From positions 1,054,001 to 1,118,000 of the forward strand of contig NZ_CP018836.1 in assembly GCF_002196515.1 (NCBI RefSeq): 64,000 bases of DNA, read 5' to 3'. Position numbers and translations under genes: made by a program. Source of the stretch: Vibrio gazogenes (lineage in GTDB: Bacteria > Pseudomonadota > Gammaproteobacteria > Enterobacterales > Vibrionaceae). Positions 36,890 through 45,349 of the stretch are shown here, piece by piece. Position 1 is the stretch's first letter, and each line of letters opens with the position of its first letter. Below the pieces are notes generated by a model, which saw only the letters and a list, made by a program, of their open reading frames with translations, was not told the origin of the DNA and did no database searches.

Positions 36890-37242
36890 ACTAAAATCCA
36901 CGTCCAGATAAAGGCAGTCAGTAAAATGGTGATAAAGACAGCCGCAGAGCCGATGTCTTTGGCTCTGCCGCTTAATTCGTGAAACTCATCGCTGATCCGG
37001 TCAACCACAGCTTCAACGGCAGAGTTAAACAGTTCAGCGATTAAAATTAGGAACAACGATGCAATCATGATCATCTGGTCACCTGATGTGACGTTGAGCC
37101 AGAAAGTAAGCGTGATCAGGGGGATAGAGACCATCACCTCCTGACGAAAGGCGGCTTCATGGAGCCAGACCGAGCGGAGGCCTTTCATCGAATAAATGGT
37201 GGCGAAATAGACCCGCTTGAGCCCTTGGTGACTTGTTTTCAT
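36886..37242 (-). CDS. dgkA: Diacylglycerol kinase
   Basis: 118 residues with three membrane helices; phosphorylates diacylglycerol to phosphatidate in the inner membrane. Family signature: AELFNSAVEAVVDRISDEFHELSGRAKDIGSAAV, with the catalytic Glu and metal ligands. I chose ATG at 37242 because GAGG lies five bases upstream and the length then fits E. coli DgkA (about 122). The in-frame ATG at 37281 has no ribosome site. It is the first gene of a dgkA-eptA operon. Confidence 0.92.
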   Translation of the reverse strand: MKTSHQGLKRVYFATIYSMKGLRSVWLHEAAFRQEVMVSIPLITLTFWLNVTSGDQMIMIASLFLILIAELFNSAVEAVVDRISDEFHELSGRAKDIGSAAVFITILLTAFIWTWILV

Positions 37243-37317
37243 AACATCCTCATATGAATCAGGTCGTAAAAAATCTGACATGTGGTTGAAACATTGGGAT
37301 CATCGTAATGAGCAAGC

Positions 37318-37334
37318 CTTAAGATTTACTTAAG
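37318..37334. promoter_or_regulatory. PmrA-box-like site before dgkA-eptA
   Basis: CTTAAG (37318-37323), five bases ATTTA, CTTAAG (37329-37334): an exact YTTAAG-N5-YTTAAG pattern, the binding site of PmrA/BasR-type regulators. It lies 76 bases before the dgkA start and 45 bases before mak on the other side. Confidence 0.7.
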
Positions 37335-37378
37335 AACGATAAAAGAGATGTCACCTTTTCAAGAGCAGAGGAAATATC

Positions 37379-38296
37379 ATGCGTATTGGCATTGATTTAG
37401 GCGGTACAAAAACAGAAGTGATCGCATTAGCCGATGATGGCGAAACGTTATTTCGGCAACGGGTATCAACCCCACGGGGGTCATACTCGCGGACATTGCA
37501 AACGATTGTGGATTTGGTTCATACCGCAGAAGCGAAGACTGGGATGAGCGGTACGGTTGGTATGGGGATTCCGGGGACGATTTCCCCTTATACCGGCCGG
37601 GTGAAAAATGCGAACTCAGTGTGGTTAAACGATCAGCCATTGCAGGATGACCTTGGCAAGCGATTACAGCGAGAAGTCAGAATTGCGAATGATGCAAACT
37701 GTATGACGGTGTCTGAAGCCGTCGATGGGGCCGGAGCCGGTGAGCGGATTGTATTGGCGTTAATTTTGGGGACGGGGTGTGGTTCCGGGATCACCATCGA
37801 TGGCAAACCGCATATCGGCGGCAATGGTATTGGGGGAGAATGGGGACACAATGCGCTTCCCTGGCCCGATGAAGCGGAGCGTCGTTTGGTGGCTGAGCGA
37901 CCTTGTTATTGTGGTCGAAAGGGATGTATTGAACAGTATGTTTCCGGTACTGGGTTGTGTGATGACTATCAGAGCCGCAGTGGTGTGGCCTTGACCGGCA
38001 GCCAGATCGATGAGCTGGCTGCACAGGGAGACGCGCTCGCCCAACAGGTTCTATGTGATTATGAACGTCGGTTGGCAAAATCACTGGCGGCATACATCAA
38101 CATTCTTGACCCGGATGTGGTGGTCTTTGCTGGTGGTGTGAGCAATATTCAGCGTCTCTATCACAATGTCCCGCAAATACTGCCTGAATTTATTTTTGGC
38201 GGAGAGTGTCAGACACCGATACGACAAGCCGTCCATGGCGATTCAAGTGGCGTCCGCGGGGCTGCATGGTTATGGCCTGTCGGTGATCAGTCGTGA
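37379..38296 (+). CDS. mak: Fructokinase (manno(fructo)kinase, ROK family)
   Basis: 305 residues, closely similar along its length to E. coli Mak: MRIGIDLGGTKTEVIAL (phosphate loop), GMGIPGTISPYTGRVKNANS, ANDANCMTVSEAVDGA, the zinc motif region GGEWGHNALPW with CYCGRKGCIEQYVSGTG, and a C-terminal GDSSGVRGAAWLWP. It phosphorylates fructose (and mannose) at C6. AGAGGAAA is the ribosome site. Its last ten bases overlap the 3' end of the GGDEF/EAL gene on the other strand. Confidence 0.94.
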   Translation: MRIGIDLGGTKTEVIALADDGETLFRQRVSTPRGSYSRTLQTIVDLVHTAEAKTGMSGTVGMGIPGTISPYTGRVKNANSVWLNDQPLQDDLGKRLQREVRIANDANCMTVSEAVDGAGAGERIVLALILGTGCGSGITIDGKPHIGGNGIGGEWGHNALPWPDEAERRLVAERPCYCGRKGCIEQYVSGTGLCDDYQSRSGVALTGSQIDELAAQGDALAQQVLCDYERRLAKSLAAYINILDPDVVVFAGGVSNIQRLYHNVPQILPEFIFGGECQTPIRQAVHGDSSGVRGAAWLWPVGDQS

Positions 38297-40416
38297 TCGT
38301 GTGGTCCCAAAGCGGTGGATAACCGAGAGTAATTTTGTATCGATGAATGGACTGCCTGGGCTAAATTTTCTAGCGGTACAGGCGCTGAGAAGTAGTACCC
38401 TTGCAGACTATCGCAACCTTTTTCTATCAGGTAACGGGCGTGTTTTTCTGTTTCTACACCTTCACAACAGCTGTGTAATCCGAGTTGTTGGGCAAGTGCC
38501 AGAATGGCATTGAGAACCGAAGCATCTTTATCACTGTTAAATGAGTTAACGACAAACTGACGGTCGATTTTTAAGGTATCGATATCAATGCGGTTCAGAT
38601 AGCTCAGTGATGAATAGCCGGTTCCGAAATCGTCGAGCGCAATTGAACTACCTTGCGCCCTGATACGAGAGAAGAACTGGTTCGCTAAATCAAATTTTTC
38701 CAGATAACTGGATTCGGTAATCTCAAACTGAAGTCGGGTAATATCTTGATCATGGGTTGCTAAAGCCTGATGTAGGACTCTTTCCAACTGGGTTGTCACT
38801 AAATCTTTCGATGAAATATTGACAGAGACGACGACGGGATGGGTACAGATTGACTGAATTTCATCTAAATCCTGAATGGCCTGACAGAGCATCCAGCTCG
38901 TGATTTCGCTGATTTTGCCACCATTTTCTGCAATAGGAATAAACTCAGAAGGAGCAATCATACCCAGATCGGGGTTGTTCCAACGGATGAGCGCCTCAAA
39001 TCCAATCACTGCACCTTGGCGAGACACTTTAGGCTGATAAACCAAAAAGAATTCATGATGATCAATGGCCGTTGATATGCGGTTGATGATCTGCAACATT
39101 CGCCGTTTCTGATGTAACATTTGAGGCTTGAACAGCCGATATGATCCTTTGCCAATGTTTTTACTGTGAGACATTGCAATATCAGCGTTAGAAATCAAGG
39201 TATCGATGTCAAAATCGGACGCTTTGGCCATGGCAATGCCAATACTGACACTGGTCTCGATTTCCCACTGGCCGATGGTCATCGGGGTTTTCAGCTGGTC
39301 GATAATTGTTTGGGCAACCTGCTCGGCGGTACTTGAGTCCGGCAGATCAGGCAATACCACCAGAAAGTCATCACCACCGAGTCGGGCAAGCGTGTCATTT
39401 GACCGTAGACTTCTCGCAATGAGCTGACTCAGATGACGTAACAAGTCATCACCGGCTGTGTGTCCCATCAAATCGTTAATATCTTTAAAACGGTCTACGT
39501 TGAGGAAAAAAATCGCCATATCGGTGTGGTGTTGTTGCGCGCTGAGTAGATACTGTTTCAGTGTTTCCATCACATAGCGCCGGTTGGGCAAATCGGTGAG
39601 ATGATCGTAATTGGCGAGATGAAACATGGAGACTTGTTGTTGGCGCAACTTTTTATTTTGCTCCTGATTCAACTGATGTTCTTGATTGATCGTCTCCAGC
39701 ATTGAATTGATATCTTGACTAAGATGCCACACCTCAGTGACGCCTTCAGCAGCATGTCGGAGCGTGTAATTCCTGGAGTGTTTGACTTGTCTGGTGAACG
39801 CGGAGAGACGGATCAAAGGTGTGACAATGCGCTGAAACATATACCAAGAAATGACCAGAGACATGACGAGAATCAGCAATACCAGAGGAACGGCCTTGAT
39901 GAGGAGATCGCGTCGGCTATTGGCAATTGGCTGGTTGAAATCGTGAACGACTTCCAAATAGCCAACCGGAAAATTCGAGCCGCCAATGGCGTCCATACTG
40001 ACCAGAAAATCATCAATGTGTGTCACTGGGAATGGTTTTTTCTGGGCAATGAGAGACTGATACTGTGGATTGTCAATGATATGAATTGGTTTGGCTGAGG
40101 TTTTAGAGTAGCGTTCTAGTAGATTCCAGTTTGCGTCATAAACATCGGCATAGAGAATGTGATCATATCTTTCGAAAGAGAGGAGTTTATTTTTCAGAAT
40201 AAAATTTTCCGGCTCCTCGGAAAAACTGAAGAGCAGATCATCGGCAACATTGGCGGTTAAGGCCTGAAGGTTGTTTTTTACAGAATGAATGTAAATCGTT
40301 TCGTATTCTTTAAGAGAAACCATAAAAACCGAGAGTGCACAAAGTGCAATCGACAGTGTACTGATGAATAGAAATTTTCCGCGGATACCCAGTTTTCTAT
40401 GAATCCCTATTAACAT
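38287..40416 (-). CDS. Membrane GGDEF/EAL protein, probable c-di-GMP phosphodiesterase
   Basis: 709 residues. TM1 (about 13-33), a periplasmic sensor region of about 140 residues, TM2 (about 175-196), HAMP (about 196-250), GGDEF domain (about 270-430), EAL domain (about 440-695). The cyclase motif reads GGDDF instead of GGDEF/GGEEF, so cyclase activity is doubtful. The EAL domain keeps its key residues: FEALIRW, VSVNISSKD, FEITESS, DDFGTGYSS, LKIDRQFV, CEGVET and LQGYYFS. The start is ATG at 40416 with AGGA; the frame extends one codon to TTG. Last gene of an operon with a barrel and a binding-like protein, which may feed its periplasmic sensor. Confidence 0.92.
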   Translation of the reverse strand: MLIGIHRKLGIRGKFLFISTLSIALCALSVFMVSLKEYETIYIHSVKNNLQALTANVADDLLFSFSEEPENFILKNKLLSFERYDHILYADVYDANWNLLERYSKTSAKPIHIIDNPQYQSLIAQKKPFPVTHIDDFLVSMDAIGGSNFPVGYLEVVHDFNQPIANSRRDLLIKAVPLVLLILVMSLVISWYMFQRIVTPLIRLSAFTRQVKHSRNYTLRHAAEGVTEVWHLSQDINSMLETINQEHQLNQEQNKKLRQQQVSMFHLANYDHLTDLPNRRYVMETLKQYLLSAQQHHTDMAIFFLNVDRFKDINDLMGHTAGDDLLRHLSQLIARSLRSNDTLARLGGDDFLVVLPDLPDSSTAEQVAQTIIDQLKTPMTIGQWEIETSVSIGIAMAKASDFDIDTLISNADIAMSHSKNIGKGSYRLFKPQMLHQKRRMLQIINRISTAIDHHEFFLVYQPKVSRQGAVIGFEALIRWNNPDLGMIAPSEFIPIAENGGKISEITSWMLCQAIQDLDEIQSICTHPVVVSVNISSKDLVTTQLERVLHQALATHDQDITRLQFEITESSYLEKFDLANQFFSRIRAQGSSIALDDFGTGYSSLSYLNRIDIDTLKIDRQFVVNSFNSDKDASVLNAILALAQQLGLHSCCEGVETEKHARYLIEKGCDSLQGYYFSAPVPLENLAQAVHSSIQNYSRLSTALGPHDHD

Positions 40417-40454
40417 CAAGTTAATCCTGCCTTTGGTTGTATGCTAGCCAATTG

Positions 40455-40907
40455 TCATTTTTGATAAACCACAATCACATTATTGGGAAGTGCCACATGT
40501 GTCGGTACATAGCCGATCGCGTTATCCGTTTTGGCGACATAGTTCAGCAATTCCTTCACGGACGAAAGTTCGATTGGCGGGTGACTTCGTCCCGTAAATA
40601 GCAATTGTGCCCAGTAGGATTGAATCCGACTTTCGGTTAAACCTATCACATTGGTATTGAACAGTATTCGAACGGGGTTGCCAACTGTTAAAGTAACTGC
40701 TTGATATTTGCGGCTGAGTGTCCCACCCAAATATATTTGTCTGACTTCATGATGGGTTAATGCGGGTAGGTGTGACGCAGCATTGGCGATGACAAGAATG
40801 CTCGGCTGTGATTTGGCATAACCGAGTGGAGATGAAATCACTAAGTTCAGCATCAGCCAAAGACTAAATATGTGATAAAAGCGATGTCGTTGCGCTGTAT
40901 TTCTCAT
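40455..40907 (-). CDS. Small periplasmic phosphate-binding-like protein
   Basis: 150 residues with a signal peptide (cleavage after about GYAKS). The mature protein, ANAASHLPALTHHEVRQIYLG, then ESRIQSYWAQLLFTGRSHPP and AKTDNAIGYVP, matches the short single-lobe relatives of PstS-type binding proteins (PBP-like domain). It is half the size of a normal binding protein and there is no ABC transporter here, so signalling is more likely than uptake. The ATG overlaps the upstream stop codon (TGATG), so translation is coupled to the barrel gene, with the GGDEF/EAL gene 38 bases downstream. Confidence 0.8.
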   Translation of the reverse strand: MRNTAQRHRFYHIFSLWLMLNLVISSPLGYAKSQPSILVIANAASHLPALTHHEVRQIYLGGTLSRKYQAVTLTVGNPVRILFNTNVIGLTESRIQSYWAQLLFTGRSHPPIELSSVKELLNYVAKTDNAIGYVPTHVALPNNVIVVYQK

Positions 40908-42163
40908 CAGAACACCCACTCTAGGCTGATTTTGTAGAGATTGGCATTTCTGCTGAAGTCATTCTGAATCGAATCAAAAAAAGCGGTTTCGCCGGGTTTG
41001 CCATCTAACAAAGTGACTTCTGCTTTGAGTGCGATTTGGGGGTGGGCATCCCAGCGAGTGCCAAAAGTCCATGTGGTTAAATTATCCTGAGTTCTGGATT
41101 TCAGTGCACTGACGGCTTGATAGAGTTCACTGTCAGATATGGGGACTTCATTGGCATATGATTGATATTTGACACGGCTTTGCGCAAAGGTGGCATAAAA
41201 TGTTAATGGGTGAATGCTGTAGCCGGCGGAAAGATAATAACTGTGAATATCTTTAATTAAATATCCTTGCCGAGGATTAATCATGCTCCACTCAGCACGT
41301 AAAAAGTAATCGATGGTTTCATAGGTTATCGCTACCTCTTCAAGGTCGATCCAGTGCTTCTGCTCCAAAGCCTCAGCGGTTTTTGTATAACCACCGTTTT
41401 CTAGTGCTGCATGCAACTGATTCAGCTCTGCTTTATTCAGGTTCACCTGCCCGTGGTGGTGAGAAATCCGGAGTGTCAGGTCATCGATATCAAGATGTGC
41501 AATCACGCCACCAAAGACTTTGACATCGTATTCAGTTGTTCCGAAATTGGTGTCGTGTGTACCGGAGTAACGCCCTAAATAAGTTTCGAGAGACGCGTCG
41601 ACATTGTCGCTAGCATGGCCCCATGTCAAATCAACCCCGTGATATGTCGGGAACAGCCAACTTTTATAGATTTGCTGCGGTGCAGAAATCCAAGGATAGG
41701 CATAACCGACATCAAGGACATCACTTAATGCGAAAAAGGGGGTCTGTAATCGGCCAACTTTCAGCAGGAGATTATCGCCCGGTTGATAGGAAACGTACGC
41801 CCAATTAATGAGATCTTGGTCTGCGGAACGTTGTGTTCGTACGATACCTTGCACGGTTGCACTAAAGGCGGAGTTGAAGCGGTAGGAGGTTTGCAAACCG
41901 AGTAATGTTTCCGGTTTCAGAGAGATGCTATCTGAATATCCCATATATGTTGCCTGAGAGGTCGTCAAATAACCCGCTGTTATCCGACCAAACCCAGAAA
42001 GGGAAAGACGGTCATCAGGATTTGCATATCCTTCGTGAGGGAAAAAAATCAGAAATAAAGTAAAGAAGCAGGTTATTTGAGATACTTCTTGGTATTTTCT
42101 ACGATATCTTATATTAAAAAAAGACAACATCATATTGAGTCTGCGACGGTGCTCACCATCCAA
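40907..42163 (-). CDS. Outer-membrane beta-barrel (porin-like) protein
   Basis: About 418 residues. After a long N-terminus and a hydrophobic signal (ITCFFTLFLIFFPHEGYA), the protein shows alternating aromatic strands (LSLSGFGRITAGYLTTS, LLLKVGRLQTPFFALSDVLDVGYAYPW, FLRAEWSMINP) and ends in NLYKISLEWVF, with the terminal Phe typical of barrels inserted by BAM. The substrate is unknown. The true start is unsure: ATG at 42163 or 42133, neither with a good ribosome site. First gene of a three-gene operon with the binding-like and GGDEF/EAL genes. Confidence 0.82.
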   Translation of the reverse strand: MDGEHRRRLNMMLSFFNIRYRRKYQEVSQITCFFTLFLIFFPHEGYANPDDRLSLSGFGRITAGYLTTSQATYMGYSDSISLKPETLLGLQTSYRFNSAFSATVQGIVRTQRSADQDLINWAYVSYQPGDNLLLKVGRLQTPFFALSDVLDVGYAYPWISAPQQIYKSWLFPTYHGVDLTWGHASDNVDASLETYLGRYSGTHDTNFGTTEYDVKVFGGVIAHLDIDDLTLRISHHHGQVNLNKAELNQLHAALENGGYTKTAEALEQKHWIDLEEVAITYETIDYFLRAEWSMINPRQGYLIKDIHSYYLSAGYSIHPLTFYATFAQSRVKYQSYANEVPISDSELYQAVSALKSRTQDNLTTWTFGTRWDAHPQIALKAEVTLLDGKPGETAFFDSIQNDFSRNANLYKISLEWVF

Positions 42164-42334
42164 GTTGTTAATAAATTGTAACTTATTTGTTTCTAAGAAG
42201 TCTATTTAGATTTTGAATAGATTTGCTTGAATTTCACATAATATATCTAATTGCTCCGAAGATGAAAGGTTATGTCTCTGATAAGCAGTTTTTTCATTTA
42301 TTATTGTTTTTATTGATGTGTTTGAGAGAAAAAT

Positions 42335-42949
42335 ATGAGTAATGAATATATTGGACCTGATGGTCAGAAGCGGTGCCAGTGGTGTAGCACGACCACTGAT
42401 TTTCTTGATTACCATGATCATGAATGGGGGTTTCCGGTTGATGATGACCGAACCCTGTTTGAAAAAATATGTCTCGAGAGTTTTCAGTCTGGTTTGAGCT
42501 GGCGAACGATTTTGGCCAAACGAGAGAATTTTCGGCGCGCTTTTCTGAATTTTGATTTTAACCAAATGGCTCAGTTTACCGAGCAGGATGTCGAGCGTTT
42601 GTTACAGGATGCAAGTATCATCCGGCATCGTGGAAAAATTGAAGCAGTGATTAACAATGCTAAACGAGCGCAGGAACTGGTTGCTCAGGAAGGATCTCTG
42701 GCGGCTTTTTTCTGGCGCTATGAGCCGGATCCGGCCACATTACCGGAACCTCAGTCAGTCTCGACTTCACCAGAGTCAGTGGCTTTATCGAAGCAACTGA
42801 AAAAAATGGGGTGGAAGTTTGTCGGGCCAACGACAATATATGCATTTTTACAGGCAATGGGGCTGATCAATGATCATGAAAAAGGTTGTGTGATTCGGGA
42901 AAAAGTGGCACAGGTTCGGGCGGGTTTTCAACGACCATCGTCGCCATAG
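42335..42949 (+). CDS. tag: DNA-3-methyladenine glycosylase I
   Basis: 204 residues; removes 3-methyladenine from DNA in base excision repair. N-terminal RCQWCSTTTDFLDYHDHEWGFP holds a zinc Cys and His, and C-terminal NDHEKGCVIREKV supplies the remaining His and Cys. The core FEKICLESFQSGLSWRTILAKRENFRRAF is characteristic of Tag. Cytoplasmic, single gene, ribosome site GAGAGAAAA. Confidence 0.95.
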   Translation: MSNEYIGPDGQKRCQWCSTTTDFLDYHDHEWGFPVDDDRTLFEKICLESFQSGLSWRTILAKRENFRRAFLNFDFNQMAQFTEQDVERLLQDASIIRHRGKIEAVINNAKRAQELVAQEGSLAAFFWRYEPDPATLPEPQSVSTSPESVALSKQLKKMGWKFVGPTTIYAFLQAMGLINDHEKGCVIREKVAQVRAGFQRPSSP

Positions 42950-43053
42950 AAATTCTCATAAATGAGACAATTGTGATTTTCACTGTAAAGCTCATCCATT
43001 CATTTTGACAACAGAGATACCGACATCTATAAAAATAAGTAATCATTTTATAG

Positions 43054-43096
43054 TGATTAATATCATTCAAATTATAATAAAATTGATATTCATCTA
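43054..43096 (+). promoter_or_regulatory. Two FNR-like boxes
   Basis: TGAT-TAAT-ATCA (43054-43065) is a perfect FNR core. TTGAT-ATTC-ATCTA (43083-43096) has one mismatch in the core. Centres are 30 bases apart, about three helix turns. If the second is at -41.5, transcription would start near 43131 with CATGAT (43122-43127) as the -10, just before the small gene at 43150. Confidence 0.5.
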
Positions 43097-43149
43097 AGTT
43101 CATTGTCGCAAATGATGCAGTCATGATTTGATCGAATGGAGAAAGCAGA

Positions 43150-43224
43150 ATGGTTATCGAAGTTGGGTTGGTGATGTTATGCACAGGCGTCTTGTTCACG
43201 CTTTACTTCCGTATCAATCGCTAA
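43150..43224 (+). CDS. Possible 24-residue single-span membrane protein
   Basis: ATG at 43150 with GGAGAAAG at good spacing, stop at 43222-43224. The product starts MVIEVGLVMLCTGVLFTLYF and ends RINR: one hydrophobic helix with a positive C-terminus, typical of small bacterial membrane proteins such as oxidase or transporter accessory peptides. Hairpins follow and FNR-like boxes precede it. I do not recognise a family, and a frame this short can occur by chance. Confidence 0.45.
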   Translation: MVIEVGLVMLCTGVLFTLYFRINR

Positions 43225-43227
43225 GTG

Positions 43228-43270
43228 AAGCCTGACGCGTTTGATACAACGCTGAAACACAGTGTCAGGC
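43228..43270 (+). other. Hairpin after the small gene
   Basis: AGCCTGAC (43228-43235) pairs exactly with GTCAGGCT (43263-43270), just after the stop of the 24-codon frame. No T-run follows, so it may stabilise a 3' end. Confidence 0.45.
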
Positions 43271-43312
43271 TAGACTGTCGATTATGTCCGGTGATAAAAA
43301 CATCAGTCGGTA

Positions 43313-43366
43313 TAAAAAAGACCATGACTTGTCATCCATACGACGGGCATGGCCTTTTTATTTGGC
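43313..43366. terminator. Probable terminator between the small gene and pxpC
   Basis: AAAAAGACCATG and CATGGCCTTTTT pair with one mismatch and are followed by TATTT on the plus strand. The A-rich left arm also allows use on the minus strand. Confidence 0.6.
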
Positions 43367-43417
43367 TCGATATTGATTCGGTTCAATATTGGGTAAGTTC
43401 CCTGTATCCCACCGATA

Positions 43418-44395
43418 TTACAGCATTAAGTGTTCATAGAGTTGCTGTAAGCGCAGATTTGTTTCTTTTCTGGCTTGTAGTGCTGCTTCGATCGTAATTG
43501 GCTCAAACTGAGCTTTGTAATTGGGTTGCATTTGGCCGATCAGGTCAAGGTCTGAACTGATGACTGTCCCGATGGTCGCATAACCACCGCCTGAGACGGC
43601 ATCGCGAAGGAGCACAATGGGTTCCTTACCTGACGGCACTTGGATGGAACCAATCGGATAGCAGGCATCGACAATATTTGACGGATCAGAGCCGGCACCA
43701 AACGGTGGAACTCTTGGTTTGAATTCAAGTGAATGACTGCCTTTAAAGCGATAACCCGTCCGATCCGCCTCACTGCTGACCAGCCATTCGTCTTGATAAA
43801 AGCGGCGCAGGCTTGCGGGTGTCACGCGATGTGCATATAGCCCCTCAACGACCCGAATCGTTGTTTCCTTATGAATCGGACGCAAGAAGCGTTTAGGAAT
43901 CGTGCGACCTTTGCTGACTTTCTCGGTGGGGGTACCGATCGTCAGCAGGTCATCTTTTTGTATGGTTCGCCCTTTCATTCCCCCCAAACGGCCCAACACA
44001 TAGGTTGAACGGCTGCCTAAGGTTGGCTCTAGATTGAATCCTCCGGCAACGGCGAGATAAATGCGAGCGCCCTTCAAAGGATAGCCAAAATTAAGTTTTT
44101 GCCCTGCCTGCACTTTGAGGGTCATATTCATTGGCATGACTTCACCATCGAGCATCGGGGGCATCTCTGCGCCACACACGGCAATTAATGTTGGGCTGAG
44201 AAACGCCAGTTCGGGTCCCAAAAGTGTACATTCGAGAACAGCTTCAGTTGCCTGATTGCCAACCAATAAATTGGCCGCTTTCATCGAGAACTGATCCAGT
44301 GCGCCCGATGGAGGAATGCCCAGATGATAGCAGCCCTCGCGTCCACCATCTTGTATGGTCGTACTGAGGCCGGGTTTGATGACTTTAACTGACAT
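43418..44395 (-). CDS. pxpC: 5-oxoprolinase subunit C (carboxyltransferase family)
   Basis: 325 residues of the KipA/PxpC family. Visible: VIKPGLSTTIQDGGREGCYHLGIPPSGALDQFSMKAANLLVGN, AVCGAEMPPMLDGE, YLAVAGGFNLEPTLGSRSTY, and LLRDAVSGGGYATIGTVI. With PxpA and PxpB it cleaves 5-oxoproline to glutamate using ATP. I chose ATG at 44395 (MSVKVIKPG) with TGGAGGCG upstream; the frame is open 47 codons further, but that part lies inside pxpB. It overlaps pxpB by 11 bases. Confidence 0.92.
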   Translation of the reverse strand: MSVKVIKPGLSTTIQDGGREGCYHLGIPPSGALDQFSMKAANLLVGNQATEAVLECTLLGPELAFLSPTLIAVCGAEMPPMLDGEVMPMNMTLKVQAGQKLNFGYPLKGARIYLAVAGGFNLEPTLGSRSTYVLGRLGGMKGRTIQKDDLLTIGTPTEKVSKGRTIPKRFLRPIHKETTIRVVEGLYAHRVTPASLRRFYQDEWLVSSEADRTGYRFKGSHSLEFKPRVPPFGAGSDPSNIVDACYPIGSIQVPSGKEPIVLLRDAVSGGGYATIGTVISSDLDLIGQMQPNYKAQFEPITIEAALQARKETNLRLQQLYEHLML

Positions 44396-45266
44396 AAAGC
44401 GCCTCCATGATACGACGTTTGTACTCTTCTGGATCGGCTCGGTATTCTTGTAAATCGAATTGGAATGGCTGGGTATGAAGTTGGTAAGTTCCAGACTCGA
44501 CGGCTTGGGTGATTTGTTGGTATTCCAACGGATCAATCGGACGGAATTTCACAATGTCGCCAGGACGAAAAAACACAATCGAGTCCTGCATGTGGGGGAT
44601 GGATTGCTGAGGGTCGTAAATCGGGACGGGGGTTATCCCAAACATTTGATAGCCACCAGCGCCTTTGACGGAATAGATACAGCCAAAACATCCACCGTGA
44701 CCGACAGTCTGTTTGGGAGAATCTGTTCTGGGGGTCAGATATTTCGGGACTTCAAGTTGCTGTGCTTGCTCAACCATTTGAAACATAAAGGGGAGGCCGG
44801 CAACAAATCCAACCATCGAGACAAACCAGGGGGAGTGGCTATGTGCTCGAATGAAGTCTTCAATGTTGCCGTACCCGTTTAAGCTCGCAGCATATTCTAA
44901 ATCAGTTTGTTCAGGCGATTGATGTCGATCCCGAAAACGCATCAGCGTTTCGTGTGTCCAAGGATCATTGTAATAAACCGGAATTTCAATAATCCGGGTA
45001 TTGAGACGATGGTTGGTGATACGCGTACTTTCAAGTGATTTTACTTTGTCCAGCAATGTTTGTGGCGATATCTGATCGGGATTAAACCGAACTTGAAACG
45101 ATGCGTTGGCAAGACAGACATCTAAAACTCCCGATAAATTCATCGCTTTCAAGCGATTGGTTATGTCTAACCCACGGAAAAATGCAGGCAGCGACATCGA
45201 CTCGGCGATCTCTGCAAACAGGTGTTCATCGCCCCCGAAAGAGTATCGGATTGATTGTTCAGACAT
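44385..45266 (-). CDS. pxpB: 5-oxoprolinase subunit B
   Basis: 293 residues of the KipI/PxpB family (cyclophilin-like fold). Seen: YYNDPWTHETLMRFRDRHQSPEQ, GFVAGLPFMFQMVEQAQQLEVPKYLTPR, GGCFGCIYSVKGAGGYQMFGITPVPIYDP and FFRPGDIVKFRPI. It forms the ATP-dependent oxoprolinase with PxpC and PxpA. There is a family-typical extension at both ends (the usual length is about 220-240). It is coupled to pxpC by overlap. Confidence 0.92.
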   Translation of the reverse strand: MSEQSIRYSFGGDEHLFAEIAESMSLPAFFRGLDITNRLKAMNLSGVLDVCLANASFQVRFNPDQISPQTLLDKVKSLESTRITNHRLNTRIIEIPVYYNDPWTHETLMRFRDRHQSPEQTDLEYAASLNGYGNIEDFIRAHSHSPWFVSMVGFVAGLPFMFQMVEQAQQLEVPKYLTPRTDSPKQTVGHGGCFGCIYSVKGAGGYQMFGITPVPIYDPQQSIPHMQDSIVFFRPGDIVKFRPIDPLEYQQITQAVESGTYQLHTQPFQFDLQEYRADPEEYKRRIMEALYVS

Positions 45267-45349
45267 GTCCTCATTCTCCTTCCTCTTACTGGCCAGTGTT
45301 GATGCCAGACAGGCCGTTGCATCTACTATTTTGACTTGGCCGTATGGGG

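Larger units (their letters stand above)
42950..43417. other. Stretch between tag and pxpC holding FNR-like sites and a tiny gene
   Basis: 468 bases. Nothing of family size is present. It contains two FNR-like sites, a possible 24-codon gene (43150-43224) and two hairpins after it; each is listed separately. Confidence 0.5.

Noticed and set aside
42206..42565. Minus-strand open frame of 119 codons over the start of tag
   Set aside because: It is a shadow of tag and its promoter region; no ribosome site or domain.
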